64,000 bases of DNA, taken from the NCBI RefSeq assembly GCF_026157035.1, contig NZ_JANJZA010000001.1, forward strand, positions 1,095,001 to 1,159,000. Reading direction: 5' to 3'. Below the pieces are notes generated by a model that saw only the letters and a program-made list of their open reading frames with translations, ran no database searches and was not told where the DNA came from. Positions 8,361 to 16,083 of the stretch are shown here, piece after piece; positions within the stretch are counted from its first letter, which is position 1, and every line of letters starts with the position of its first letter. This DNA is from Sphingomicrobium nitratireducens (GTDB lineage Bacteria > Pseudomonadota > Alphaproteobacteria > Sphingomonadales > Sphingomonadaceae). Both the position numbers and the translations under genes were made by a program.

Positions 8361-9193
8361 TTCCCGGCCCTTTCGAGCGCGCGGGCGTAGGCGCGCTTTC
8401 GCGGGATACCGAGGCGTTCCGCGACTTCGGCGGCCGCCCGGCTCGGGCTGAGGCGGGTGAGCGCTTCGTCGATTGCCGCATCGAGGTCCGTATCGCTGGC
8501 GGCCTGTGGCGCGGTCGGCGGGGAAACCACCACCACGATCTCGCCCTTGGGCGGGGCGCCTTCGTAGCGCTCGGCGAGTTCGGCGAGCGAGCCGGCCACG
8601 GTCTCCTCGTGGAGCTTGCTGATCTCGCGCACGACGGCGGCTTCGCGGTTGCCGAGCGCTTCGGCCATCGAGGCGAGGCTGGCGGCAAGGCGCGGCCCGC
8701 TTTCGTAGAAGACCAACGTGGCGCGAAGTCCCGCCAGCTCGGCGAGCGCATCGCCGCGGGCCTTCGCCTTGGGCGGCAGGAAACCCGCGAACAGGAAGCG
8801 ATCCGTGGGAAGTCCCGCCAGCGTCAGCGCCGCGATGACGGCCGAGGGGCCGGGGATGGTGTGGACCGCCGCGCCCGCCGCGCGCGCTGCCCGCACGAGC
8901 TTGTAGCCCGGATCGGAAATGAGCGGGGTGCCCGCGTCGCTCACCAGCGCCACGACCTTGTCGTGAAGGTCGGCGACGACAGTCTCGCGCAGGGACGCGT
9001 CGCTATGGTCGTTATAGGCCGTCATCGGCACTTTGGCGCCGATATGGTGGAGCAGCTTTGCGGTGACGCGCTTGTCCTCGGCCAGCACGCGATCGGCACC
9101 CTTTAGCACTTCGGCTGCGCGCCCGGTGAGGTCGGAAAGATTGCCGATTGGCGTGGCGACGATATACAGGCCGGGGGGGAAAGGCTGGTTCAT
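8357..9193 (-). CDS. rsmI: 16S rRNA (cytidine1402-2'-O)-methyltransferase RsmI
   Basis: 278 residues. Typical RsmI blocks: LYIVATPIGNLSDLTGRA at the N-terminus, ALVSDAGTPLISDPGYKLV (SAM-binding tetrapyrrole-methylase fold), IPGPSAVIAALTLAGLP, and FYESGPRLAASLASM. The C-terminal part (SPSRAAAEVAERLGIPRKRAYARAL) is a helix-turn-helix-like module seen in the family. It methylates the ribose of C1402 in 16S rRNA, tuning decoding. The start at 9193 is only 15 bases from the start of the divergent LpoA-like gene at 9209, so its promoter must lie inside that gene. Confidence 0.93.
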   Translation of the reverse strand: MNQPFPPGLYIVATPIGNLSDLTGRAAEVLKGADRVLAEDKRVTAKLLHHIGAKVPMTAYNDHSDASLRETVVADLHDKVVALVSDAGTPLISDPGYKLVRAARAAGAAVHTIPGPSAVIAALTLAGLPTDRFLFAGFLPPKAKARGDALAELAGLRATLVFYESGPRLAASLASMAEALGNREAAVVREISKLHEETVAGSLAELAERYEGAPPKGEIVVVVSPPTAPQAASDTDLDAAIDEALTRLSPSRAAAEVAERLGIPRKRAYARALERAGN

Positions 9194-9208
9194 GTGAAGA
9201 AGGACATC

Positions 9209-10360
9209 ATGGCATCTCTGGCAAAAAGGCAAGCTCGTCGGTCGTTTCTGCTTGGTCTGGGAGCGGCGGCTGCGCTGGGTCTCGGTGCCTGCCAGACGGG
9301 ACCCAAGACGGATATCTCCACGCCCACGCCGACGCCCGGCACGGTCACTCCGACGCCTGGCGCGCGCAACAACGTCGCGGTGCTCGTCCCGTTGACCGGT
9401 GACAATGCCGCGGTCGGCAATTCGATCGCCAATGCCGCCAAGATGGCGCTGCTCGACAGCAAGGAAGAATCGATCCGCCTGACGATCTACGACACGGCGG
9501 CCAGCGGCGGCGCACAAGGCGCGGCCAATGCGGCGCTCGCGGCGGGCAATCGCCTGATCCTCGGCCCGCTATTGTCGGAAAATGTCCGCGCGGTCGGCCC
9601 CATCGCCAAGGCTGGCGGCGTGCCGGTGATCGCCTTCTCGAACGACGAGGGCGTGGCGGGCGACAATGTCTACATCATGGGGTTCACCCCGACCCAGTCG
9701 ATCGCCCGGTCGGTGAAGTTCGCGCGCTCGCAGGGCGTCAAGCGCTTTGCGGGGCTCATTCCCAACAGCCTCTACGGCCAGCGCTCGGTCAACGCGTTCC
9801 TCAAGACCGTCAACGACAGCGGCGGCGAAGTCGCCGCGCTCGAGACGTACGAGCGCTCGCGCAGCGCGATCGATGCCGCGATCGGTCGTCTCAACGGCAA
9901 GGCTTCGACAATCGACGCGATCGTGATTGGTGACGGCGGCGCGGTGGCCAAGTCGGTCGCGCCCAGGCTGCAGCTGACCGGCCGCCTGATCGGAAACGAA
10001 TTGTGGGCCGCCGATCGCGACCTCGGCAGCGTTCCGGCGCTACGCGGCGCGATCTACGCTTCGGTCCCCGACGGTCGATTCGACCAGCTCTCGGCGCGGT
10101 ACCGCGCACGGTACAACGCCGCGCCCTATCGCCTGTCGAGTCTCGGCTATGACGCGGTCCTGCTAACCGTGCGCCTCGCGCGCCAGTGGCCCGCGGGTGG
10201 GCGCTTCCCGGTCGGCGAATTGCGCGACAAGGACGGGTTCGGCGGGGTCGACGGCATCTTCCGCTTCGGCAGCGACAATGTCGCCGAGCGCGCGCTGGAG
10301 ATCCGCCGGGTCACCCAGACGGGAACCGCGGTCGCGGACCCCGCGGCGAGCGCCTTCTAG
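9209..10360 (+). CDS. LpoA-like penicillin-binding-protein activator lipoprotein
   Basis: 383 residues. A Lys/Arg N-terminus and hydrophobic stretch end in the lipobox LGLGAC (about residues 25-30), predicting an outer- or inner-membrane lipoprotein. A Thr/Pro-rich linker (TPTPTPGTVTPTPG) follows, then a periplasmic type I ligand-binding fold (NVAVLVPLTGDNAAVGNSI, later RLILGPLLSENVRAVGPIA and GVPVIAFSNDE). This is the LpoA/Peripla_BP_6 pattern; LpoA activates the PBP1A synthase in enterobacteria, and that role here is by family inference. I prefer ATG 9209 with AGAAGGA just upstream; GTG 9194 would add five residues. The stop shares CTAG with hemW. Confidence 0.82.
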   Translation: MASLAKRQARRSFLLGLGAAAALGLGACQTGPKTDISTPTPTPGTVTPTPGARNNVAVLVPLTGDNAAVGNSIANAAKMALLDSKEESIRLTIYDTAASGGAQGAANAALAAGNRLILGPLLSENVRAVGPIAKAGGVPVIAFSNDEGVAGDNVYIMGFTPTQSIARSVKFARSQGVKRFAGLIPNSLYGQRSVNAFLKTVNDSGGEVAALETYERSRSAIDAAIGRLNGKASTIDAIVIGDGGAVAKSVAPRLQLTGRLIGNELWAADRDLGSVPALRGAIYASVPDGRFDQLSARYRARYNAAPYRLSSLGYDAVLLTVRLARQWPAGGRFPVGELRDKDGFGGVDGIFRFGSDNVAERALEIRRVTQTGTAVADPAASAF

Positions 10361-11514
10361 GCGGCGATTTCCCCGAGGATCGCGTCGAGCAGCAGCCGGC
10401 CCGGCGGCGTCAGTCGCACCCGGCCGTGCTCGCGCGCGAGGAGGCCCTGCGCCACGAGGCGGTCGGTCGCTTCCTCGTCGAGGAGCGGCGGCGCCCCGAG
10501 CCGCTGCGCCAGCGCGCCCGGGTCGATCCCCTCGGCCAGCCGCAACCCCATCACCAGCGCCTCGCGCCCAGCTTCGAGCGGGGTCAGCGCCTCTTCCTCG
10601 CGCAGCCCGTGCCCGTTGCGCGCGACGGCAGAGAGGAAGTTCTCGGGTTTCTTATGGCGAAAGGTGCGCATGCCGCCGCGCCGTCCATGCGCGCCGGGAC
10701 CGATGCCGACGTAAGGCCGGTAGCGCCAGTACGCGAGGTTGTGGCGGCTCTCAGCACCGGGCCGGGCGTGGTTGGAAATCTCGTAGGCCGGCATGCCCGC
10801 CGCCTCGGCGACGTCCTGCGTCAGCTCGAAGATTTCCGCGGACGTGTCCTCGTCGAGCGGGGTGAAGTCCTGCTTGCGCACCATCGTTTCGAACCGGGTG
10901 CCGGGCTCGATGGTGAGCTGGTACATGGAGAGATGTTCGGTGCCGAGCGAGAGGGCATGGCGCAGCGTCCTTTCCCAGCCTTCCACCGTGTCGCCGGGAA
11001 GCGCGGTGATGAGGTCGAAGCTGACCCGGTCGGCGGCGCCTTGCGCCATGTCGAGGGCGCGCATCGCCTCGTCGGCCGAATGGGCGCGGCCGAGAAAGGC
11101 GAGGGCTTCATCGTCGAAGCGCTGGATGCCGAGGCTGAAGCGATTGACGCCCGCCGCAGCGAGGTCGGCGAAGCGCGCAGCCTCCGCGCTGTTGGGATTG
11201 GCCTCGAGCGTGATCTCGAGATTCTCGGCGACCGGCCAGACGTCGCGCGCTGCCGCAATCACCGCCTCGGCGGTGCGCGGATCCATCAGCGACGGCGTGC
11301 CGCCGCCGAAGAAGATGCTGGTCAGTCGATGCCCCTCGGTCAGCGCCGCTTCGTGCGCCAGATCGGCCAGCAGGGCCTTGCGCCACGCATCCTCGTCGAC
11401 GCGCTCGCGGACATGGCTGTTGAAGTCGCAATACGGGCATTTGCTGACGCAGAAGGGCCAGTGGACGTAGAGCGCGAGCGGCTCTTCCTGGGATGGGGCG
11501 ATGGGGGCGGCCAT
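10357..11514 (-). CDS. hemW: HemW family radical SAM heme chaperone
   Basis: 385 residues. The radical-SAM cluster motif CVSKCPYCDF (CxxxCxxC) lies near residues 22-31. GGGTPSLM, LEANPNSAE and RFSLGIQRFDDEALAFLGRAH follow, and a winged-helix C-terminal domain ends the protein. The cysteine after CxxxCxxC that separates true HemN from HemW is absent (CDFNSH), so this is the heme-trafficking protein rather than coproporphyrinogen dehydrogenase. An oxygen-dependent HemF is encoded at 40.5 kb. Start chosen at MAAPIAPS (11514), 15 codons inside a longer open frame. It belongs with rdgB and rph but is separated from them by a CAP-domain gene on the other strand. Confidence 0.9.
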   Translation of the reverse strand: MAAPIAPSQEEPLALYVHWPFCVSKCPYCDFNSHVRERVDEDAWRKALLADLAHEAALTEGHRLTSIFFGGGTPSLMDPRTAEAVIAAARDVWPVAENLEITLEANPNSAEAARFADLAAAGVNRFSLGIQRFDDEALAFLGRAHSADEAMRALDMAQGAADRVSFDLITALPGDTVEGWERTLRHALSLGTEHLSMYQLTIEPGTRFETMVRKQDFTPLDEDTSAEIFELTQDVAEAAGMPAYEISNHARPGAESRHNLAYWRYRPYVGIGPGAHGRRGGMRTFRHKKPENFLSAVARNGHGLREEEALTPLEAGREALVMGLRLAEGIDPGALAQRLGAPPLLDEEATDRLVAQGLLAREHGRVRLTPPGRLLLDAILGEIAA

Positions 11515-11589
11515 GGTCGCCTCGCGCCCTAGCGCCGCAAGGCTCGCGCGAACAGGCATTTGTTAACCCTCGCGCGCCAGCATGGGGCC

Positions 11590-12114
11590 ATGTTGTCGAG
11601 GAGTTTCATGGGCTTGGGACTGATGGCGCTGGCAATTCCCGCCGCCGCTTCCAACATGGCACATCGTGGCGAGGACCATCTGCGCCTGCAGACGATCGCC
11701 GAACATAACCGCGCCCGCGCGATGCACGGGCTGGGGCCGCTCCAGTGGGACGAGACGCTGGCGGACGAGGCCTACGGCCATGCTAGCTACATGGCGCGCA
11801 CCGGGCAGTTCGGGCACGACAGGACGCCCGGGCGCCGCAAGAAGCAGGGCGAGAATATCTGGCGCGGACAGCGCGGCTATTTCACCTATCACGAGATGGT
11901 CGGCAGCTTCACCGACGAGGTGCGCCTGTTTCGCTCGGGCGTGTTCCCGAACAACAGTCGCTCGGGCGACTGGTACGACGTCGGCCACTACACTCAGATC
12001 ATCTGGCCTACGACCACCCATGTCGGCTGCGCGCTCGCCTCCTCGCGCGACAAGGACTATTTCGTCTGCCGCTATTCGCCGCCCGGCAACAAGGACGGCG
12101 TCAGGCTCGACTAG
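11590..12114 (+). CDS. CAP/SCP domain secreted protein
   Basis: 174 residues with a signal peptide ending near AIPAAAS (about residue 20). The CAP fold is visible: [27 protein letters not shown], later [27 protein letters not shown] and a final [10 protein letters not shown], with two Cys that probably pair. Bacterial CAP proteins are secreted and of mostly unknown function. The start could also be ATG 11608, which has GAGGAG 4 bases upstream, but that leaves a signal peptide without an N-terminal Arg. It lies on the opposite strand between hemW and rdgB, and shares its CTAG stop with rdgB. Confidence 0.85.
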   Translation: MLSRSFMGLGLMALAIPAAASNMAHRGEDHLRLQTIAEHNRARAMHGLGPLQWDETLADEAYGHASYMARTGQFGHDRTPGRRKKQGENIWRGQRGYFTYHEMVGSFTDEVRLFRSGVFPNNSRSGDWYDVGHYTQIIWPTTTHVGCALASSRDKDYFVCRYSPPGNKDGVRLD

Positions 12115-12719
12115 GCGTCGAGCCAGGCGACCAGCTTGGCGAACGCGTCGGCGCGATGGCTCATCGCGTGCTTGGCCGCAGGGTCCATTTCGCCGAAGCT
12201 GATGTCATGCCCGGTGGGGACGAACATCGGGTCGTAGCCGAACCCCTGGTCGCCGCGCGGTGGCCAGCACAGCGTACCGAATACCTTGCCTTCGAACGTC
12301 TCGATGCGCCCGTCGGGCCAGGCGAGCGAGAGCGCGCACACGAAATGGGCGTCGTGACCGGCGTCGTCGCCCGCATCCTCGACGGCGTTCCAGACCTTTT
12401 CCATCGCGCGTCCGAAGTCGCGCTTGCCCTCGCTGTCCTCGGCCCATCGCGCCGAGCGCACGCCGGGATCGCCGTGAAGCGCGTCGACCGCCAGGCCGCT
12501 ATCGTCGGCAAGCGCGGGCAGTCCCGACAGGTCGGCGGCCTGGCGCGCCTTGAGTTCGGCATTGTCGACGAAGGTCACCCCGGTCTCCTCCGGGTCGGGA
12601 AGCCCGGCCTCGGCGGCACCGACACAATCGATGCCGTAGGGGGCGAGCAGTTCGCGAATTTCGCGAAGCTTGCCCTCGTTATGGGTCGCGATGACCAGTT
12701 TTTCGCCGATTTTCTTCAT
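12111..12719 (-). CDS. rdgB: XTP/dITP diphosphatase (RdgB/HAM1)
   Basis: 202 residues. Family blocks: [18 protein letters not shown] at the N-terminus (substrate-binding T/S-x-N-x-x-K), [27 protein letters not shown] (metal and base recognition), GQ-like [15 protein letters not shown] and the C-terminal SHRADAF. It hydrolyses non-canonical purine triphosphates such as dITP and XTP. It begins in the 3' end of rph (4-base ATGA overlap, 12716-12719), so the two form an operon in the order rph-rdgB. Confidence 0.94.
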   Translation of the reverse strand: MKKIGEKLVIATHNEGKLREIRELLAPYGIDCVGAAEAGLPDPEETGVTFVDNAELKARQAADLSGLPALADDSGLAVDALHGDPGVRSARWAEDSEGKRDFGRAMEKVWNAVEDAGDDAGHDAHFVCALSLAWPDGRIETFEGKVFGTLCWPPRGDQGFGYDPMFVPTGHDISFGEMDPAAKHAMSHRADAFAKLVAWLDA

Positions 12720-13432
12720 CTGCCGGTCGCCTTGCGCTGGGCCTCGAAAATCTCGTTACACCCGATCTGCGCCAGCCGCATCAGGCGGAGCAGGCCTTCT
12801 TCGTCGAACCGGTCGCCTTCCGCGGAAATCTGCGCCTCGACGATCTTGCCGTCGCCGGTGAGCACGAAATTGCCGTCCGAATCGGCGCTCGAATCCTCGG
12901 CATAGTCGAGGTCGAGCACCGGGGTGCCCTCGAAGATGCCGCAGCTGACCGCGGCGACCTGCGTCTCGATGGGATCGTGCTCGATCGCGCCTTGCTCGAG
13001 CAATCTGTCGATGGCGATGCGCATCGCCACCCACGCGCCCGAGATGGACGCGGTGCGCGTGCCGCCATCGGCCTGTATCACGTCGCAGTCGAGCGTGACC
13101 TGCCGCTCGCCCAATTTCTTCAGGTCGACGACCGCGCGCAGGCTGCGGCCGATCAGGCGCTGGATTTCCTGCGTGCGGCCCGACTGCTTGCCGCGCGCCG
13201 CCTCGCGATTGCCGCGCGTGTGGGTCGAACGCGGGAGCATGCCGTATTCGCCCGTCACCCATCCCTTGCCCTTGCCGCGCAGCCAGGGCGGCAGCTGTGT
13301 TTCGACCGACGCGGTGACCAGCACGCGCGTGTCGCCGAAGCTGACGAGGCAGCTACCCTCGGCATGCTTGGTGAAACCGGGTTCGATGGTGAGCGTCCTC
13401 AATTCGTCGGGGGCGCGGCCAGACGGGCGCAT
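12716..13432 (-). CDS. rph: Ribonuclease PH
   Basis: 238 residues, the standard length. It starts [12 protein letters not shown], with [10 protein letters not shown], the Arg-rich [31 protein letters not shown] phosphate-site segment (about residues 74-104), [19 protein letters not shown] and a C-terminal [13 protein letters not shown] acidic motif. It is a phosphorolytic 3'-5' exonuclease that trims tRNA 3' ends. The start at 13432 is fixed by the family N-terminus; the AAGGAG-type site (CAAGGAGAATTG) lies directly upstream. It is divergent from the DUF6438 lipoprotein, with 66 bases between starts. Confidence 0.95.
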   Translation of the reverse strand: MRPSGRAPDELRTLTIEPGFTKHAEGSCLVSFGDTRVLVTASVETQLPPWLRGKGKGWVTGEYGMLPRSTHTRGNREAARGKQSGRTQEIQRLIGRSLRAVVDLKKLGERQVTLDCDVIQADGGTRTASISGAWVAMRIAIDRLLEQGAIEHDPIETQVAAVSCGIFEGTPVLDLDYAEDSSADSDGNFVLTGDGKIVEAQISAEGDRFDEEGLLRLMRLAQIGCNEIFEAQRKATGR

Positions 13433-13498
13433 GCAATTCTCCTTGTTGGTTGCGCTTCGCCCTAGCCCCGCTAGGCTCGCGAGGGAAGGGAGAGTGCA

Positions 13499-13972
13499 AT
13501 GCGTATCCTGATCGCCCTGGGCCTTGCCGCGACGACTGCCGGCTGCATGGCCATTCCGCCGGCCCCCGAGGGGCCGCAGGTGATTTCCTACGAGACCCAG
13601 AACTGTTTCGGTGCCTGCCCGGTCTACGAGGTAACCGTATCGTCCGACGGCGTGGGCACGTTCGAAGGCAAGGAGCACGTAAGCGCGCTCGGCATCCACC
13701 ATTTCACGGTCACGCGCGGCCAGTTCGACGCCTTCGCGGCGACCCTCGCGCCGTGGCGGCCCGACGGCGATCGGTCGCTAGTCGATGGCGCCTGCAACGG
13801 CAGGATCGCGACCGACCTCGACGGTGTCGTCGTACGCTGGACCGATTCCGGCGGAAGCGACCGGCTGAGCGCCTATTACGGCTGCGACATGGAGGGCAAC
13901 GCCGCCATGTTCGAGGCGCTTCGCGCGGCACCGCGCCACCTGCCGATCGGGGCGATGATCGCAGGGCGTTGA
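13499..13972 (+). CDS. DUF6438-type lipoprotein
   Basis: 157 residues. The N-terminus [16 protein letters not shown] has a lipobox with Cys16. The motif [19 protein letters not shown] (about residues 36-54) is the CFGxCPxY...DG pattern of DUF6438, a small family of exported proteins with no known function. The ribosome site GGGAGAG is 6-8 bases upstream. It stands between rph (divergent) and hrcA (same strand, 31 bases downstream), interrupting what is often a tight rph-hrcA divergent junction. Confidence 0.75.
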   Translation: MRILIALGLAATTAGCMAIPPAPEGPQVISYETQNCFGACPVYEVTVSSDGVGTFEGKEHVSALGIHHFTVTRGQFDAFAATLAPWRPDGDRSLVDGACNGRIATDLDGVVVRWTDSGGSDRLSAYYGCDMEGNAAMFEALRAAPRHLPIGAMIAGR

Positions 13973-13996
13973 GCATTCGCCCGTCCGACCCTACAT
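13968..13996 (+). promoter_or_regulatory. RpoH-like promoter candidate before hrcA
   Basis: GTTG (13968-13971), 18 bases, then CCTACAT (13990-13996) resembles the alphaproteobacterial heat-shock sigma pattern CTTG-N17/18-CYTATVT, with one mismatch in each half. Transcription would begin about 7 bases downstream, at or next to the hrcA ATG (14004), which also lacks a Shine-Dalgarno sequence. A leaderless hrcA mRNA is therefore possible. This is inference from pattern and spacing only. Confidence 0.35.
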
Positions 13997-14003
13997 CGGC
14001 CCC

Positions 14004-15035
14004 ATGAGCGAGCCGATTACCGCCCTGACGACCCGCATGCGCGACATTTTCGCGCAGGTCGTCGAGGCCTATCTGGACAGCGGCCAGCCGGTCGGTTCGA
14101 AGGCGATTTCCGAGCGTGTCCAGCTTTCGCCCGCCTCGGTGCGCGGGGTGATGAGCCAGCTCGAGGAGCGCGGTCTCCTGACCCACCCGCACACCAGCGC
14201 GGGCCGCATGCCGACCGAGATCGGGCTGCGCCTGTTCGTCGACGGCATCATGCAGGCGAGCCTGCCGCCAAGGCATGCCCGCGAGGCGATCGAGCGCGAG
14301 ATCGAGGGGCGCAGCGTGGAAGAGGCGCTGCGCGCCGCCACGCAGACGCTTTCGGGCCTGTCCTGCTGCGCCGGCGTGGTGACTGCGCCCAAGCAGCAAT
14401 TGCGCCTGCGACAGCTGAGCTTCGTCCCGCTCGACGAGGCGCGCGCGCTCGCCGTGTTGGTGGGCGAGGGGGGCGAGGTGGAAAACCGCGTGATGGAGGT
14501 CGAACCCGGCCTCAGCCCGCTCGCGCTGACCGAAATCGGCAATTACGTCTCCGCGCGGCTTTCGGGCCTGACGCTCGAGGAAGCGGGCAGGCGGCTCGCC
14601 GCCGAGATCGCCAGTCGCCGCGAACAGCTCGACCGCGCCGCGGCCACCTTGGTCGCCAAGGGGCTCGCCGAATGGCGCAAGGACGGGGCCGACCGGCCGG
14701 TGCTGATCGTCTCGGGGCAGGCCAACCTTCTCGACGAAGACGCCACCGCCGATCTCGAACGCGTGCGCCAGCTCCTTGAAGAATTGGAAGACCGGCGCGA
14801 TATCGCGCGCCTGCTCGACGATGCGCGCGAGGCCGAAGGCTGCCGCATCTTCATCGGGTCCGAGAACCGGATGTTCGCACTATCCGGCTCGAGCGTCATC
14901 GCGGCGCCCTATCGCGGGAGCGACGGGCAGGTGGTGGGCGTTGTCGGGGTGATCGGACCCACGAGGTTGAACTATGCGCGGGTGGTCCCGATGGTGGACT
15001 TTACCGCCGAAGCGCTTACCAGACGGATGCAATGA
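14004..15035 (+). CDS. hrcA: Heat-inducible transcription repressor HrcA
   Basis: 343 residues. The N-terminal winged helix shows the HrcA pattern DIFAQVVEAYLDSGQPVGSKAISE and SPASVRGVMSQLEERGLLTHPHTSAGRMPTE (about residues 13-75). The C-terminal part ends with IGPTRLNYARVVPMVDFTAEAL, also characteristic. HrcA binds CIRCE operators of chaperonin genes and needs GroEL for activity. I saw no CIRCE copy in the window. The gene is followed by grpE with overlapping stop and start (ATGATGA near 15032-15035), so both are co-translated. A possible RpoH promoter abuts the start codon. Confidence 0.95.
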   Translation: MSEPITALTTRMRDIFAQVVEAYLDSGQPVGSKAISERVQLSPASVRGVMSQLEERGLLTHPHTSAGRMPTEIGLRLFVDGIMQASLPPRHAREAIEREIEGRSVEEALRAATQTLSGLSCCAGVVTAPKQQLRLRQLSFVPLDEARALAVLVGEGGEVENRVMEVEPGLSPLALTEIGNYVSARLSGLTLEEAGRRLAAEIASRREQLDRAAATLVAKGLAEWRKDGADRPVLIVSGQANLLDEDATADLERVRQLLEELEDRRDIARLLDDAREAEGCRIFIGSENRMFALSGSSVIAAPYRGSDGQVVGVVGVIGPTRLNYARVVPMVDFTAEALTRRMQ

Positions 15036-15580
15036 TGAACGACGAACACGATCTTCACGACGAAGCGGAGGAAATCCGCAACGAGACCGCCGAAGGCTCG
15101 CCCGAGCTGGCCGAGCACGATCGCGTGGCCGAATTGGAAGCGCAGCTCGAGGAAGCGCAGCAGAAGACGCTCTACGCGGCCGCCGAGGTGCAGAACGTGC
15201 GCCGCCGGCTGGAGAAGGAAAAGACCGACGCGGCCGCCTACGCCGCCTCGGGTTTCGCGCGCGAGATGCTGAGCGTGCGCGACCATCTCGAGCGTGCGCT
15301 GAGCCATGTGCCCGACGAAGCACGCGAAGGCCGCGCCAAGAGCTTCATTGAGGGCATCGAGGCGACGCTGCGCGAACTCGATGCCATTTTCCAGCGCCAG
15401 GGCATCGAGCGCGTCCCCGCCAAGGGGCTCGAACTCGACCCCAACGTCCACCAGGCGATGGTGGAAATCCCGACCGACGACGCCGAACCTGGCATTATCG
15501 TCGAGGAGATGCAGCCCGGCTACAAGCTCAAGGACCGGTTGCTGCGTCCGGCGATGGTCGGGGTGGCGAGGAAGCCCTGA
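15032..15580 (+). CDS. grpE: GrpE nucleotide exchange factor
   Basis: 182 residues. An acidic N-terminus and coiled coil (HDRVAELEAQLEEAQQKTLYAAAEVQNVRRRLE) lead into the GrpE head domain, ending VHQAMVEIPTDDAEPGIIVEEMQPGYKLKDRLLRPAMVGV (longest runs split by variable residues in the family). It exchanges nucleotide on DnaK in the cytoplasm. It is encoded directly after hrcA as in many alphaproteobacteria; dnaK/dnaJ are not in the window. ATG 15032 and ATG 15035 are tandem; either may be used. Confidence 0.95.
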   Translation: MMNDEHDLHDEAEEIRNETAEGSPELAEHDRVAELEAQLEEAQQKTLYAAAEVQNVRRRLEKEKTDAAAYAASGFAREMLSVRDHLERALSHVPDEAREGRAKSFIEGIEATLRELDAIFQRQGIERVPAKGLELDPNVHQAMVEIPTDDAEPGIIVEEMQPGYKLKDRLLRPAMVGVARKP

Positions 15581-15606
15581 GCCCCGCGCTCGAGGAAAGC
15601 CTGGTC

Positions 15607-16029
15607 ATGGCCGGGATGGCCATGGCGAATGCGCGTGCGCGCTGGTGGGTGATCGGTTCGGCCGCCGTCGCATTGCAGGGCGGCGAGAAGGACCGGGTCG
15701 AGGATATCGACATCCTCCTTGCCGAGCCCGACGCCGAGCCGCTGTTCGCACGACTGGGTCTTCAAAACATCGCGGGAGACGGGCACGAGCAGTTCCGCTC
15801 GCATTTTTACGGACACTGGACGCGCCCGCCCGTCCGCGTCGAGTTCATGGCGGGGCTCGAGGTTCGCCACGGCGACCACTGGGGCCGGGTCTTCATCGAG
15901 AGCCGCAAGGAAATCCGCGTGCGCGACATGCCGCTGTACGTGCCCGGTCGCCGCGAGATCCAGGCGCTGCTTCACATGTTCGGGCGCGACAAGGACATTC
16001 GCCGCGCCGCCAGCCTCGATCGCAAATGA
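15607..16029 (+). CDS. Nucleotidyltransferase-like protein
   Basis: 140 residues. The segment WWVIGSAAVALQGGEKDRVEDIDILLAE (about residues 13-40) has the G-S then D-x-D spacing of the polymerase-beta nucleotidyltransferase superfamily, with the Asp pair in EDIDIL. The remainder (MPLYVPGRREIQALLHMFGRDKDIRRA) resembles the helical part of DUF6036-type or aminoglycoside-transferase-like small nucleotidyltransferases. Substrate unknown. It begins 26 bases after grpE and ends just before a strong terminator, so it is probably the last gene of the hrcA-grpE transcript. The start is the first ATG in frame; no clear ribosome site is visible. Confidence 0.6.
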   Translation: MAGMAMANARARWWVIGSAAVALQGGEKDRVEDIDILLAEPDAEPLFARLGLQNIAGDGHEQFRSHFYGHWTRPPVRVEFMAGLEVRHGDHWGRVFIESRKEIRVRDMPLYVPGRREIQALLHMFGRDKDIRRAASLDRK

Positions 16030-16030
16030 A

Positions 16031-16060
16031 AAGGGCCGGGAGCGCGTGCCCCCGGCCCTT
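16031..16060 (+). terminator. Bidirectional intrinsic terminator
   Basis: AAGGGCCGGG (16031-16040) and CCCGGCCCTT (16051-16060) form a perfect 10-bp stem with a 10-base loop. The run is TCGTTTCG to the right and TTCATTTGCG to the left. It separates the convergent nucleotidyltransferase-like gene and TonB receptor 1 and can serve both. Confidence 0.75.
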
Positions 16061-16083
16061 TCGTTTCGCGGTGACGGATGACG

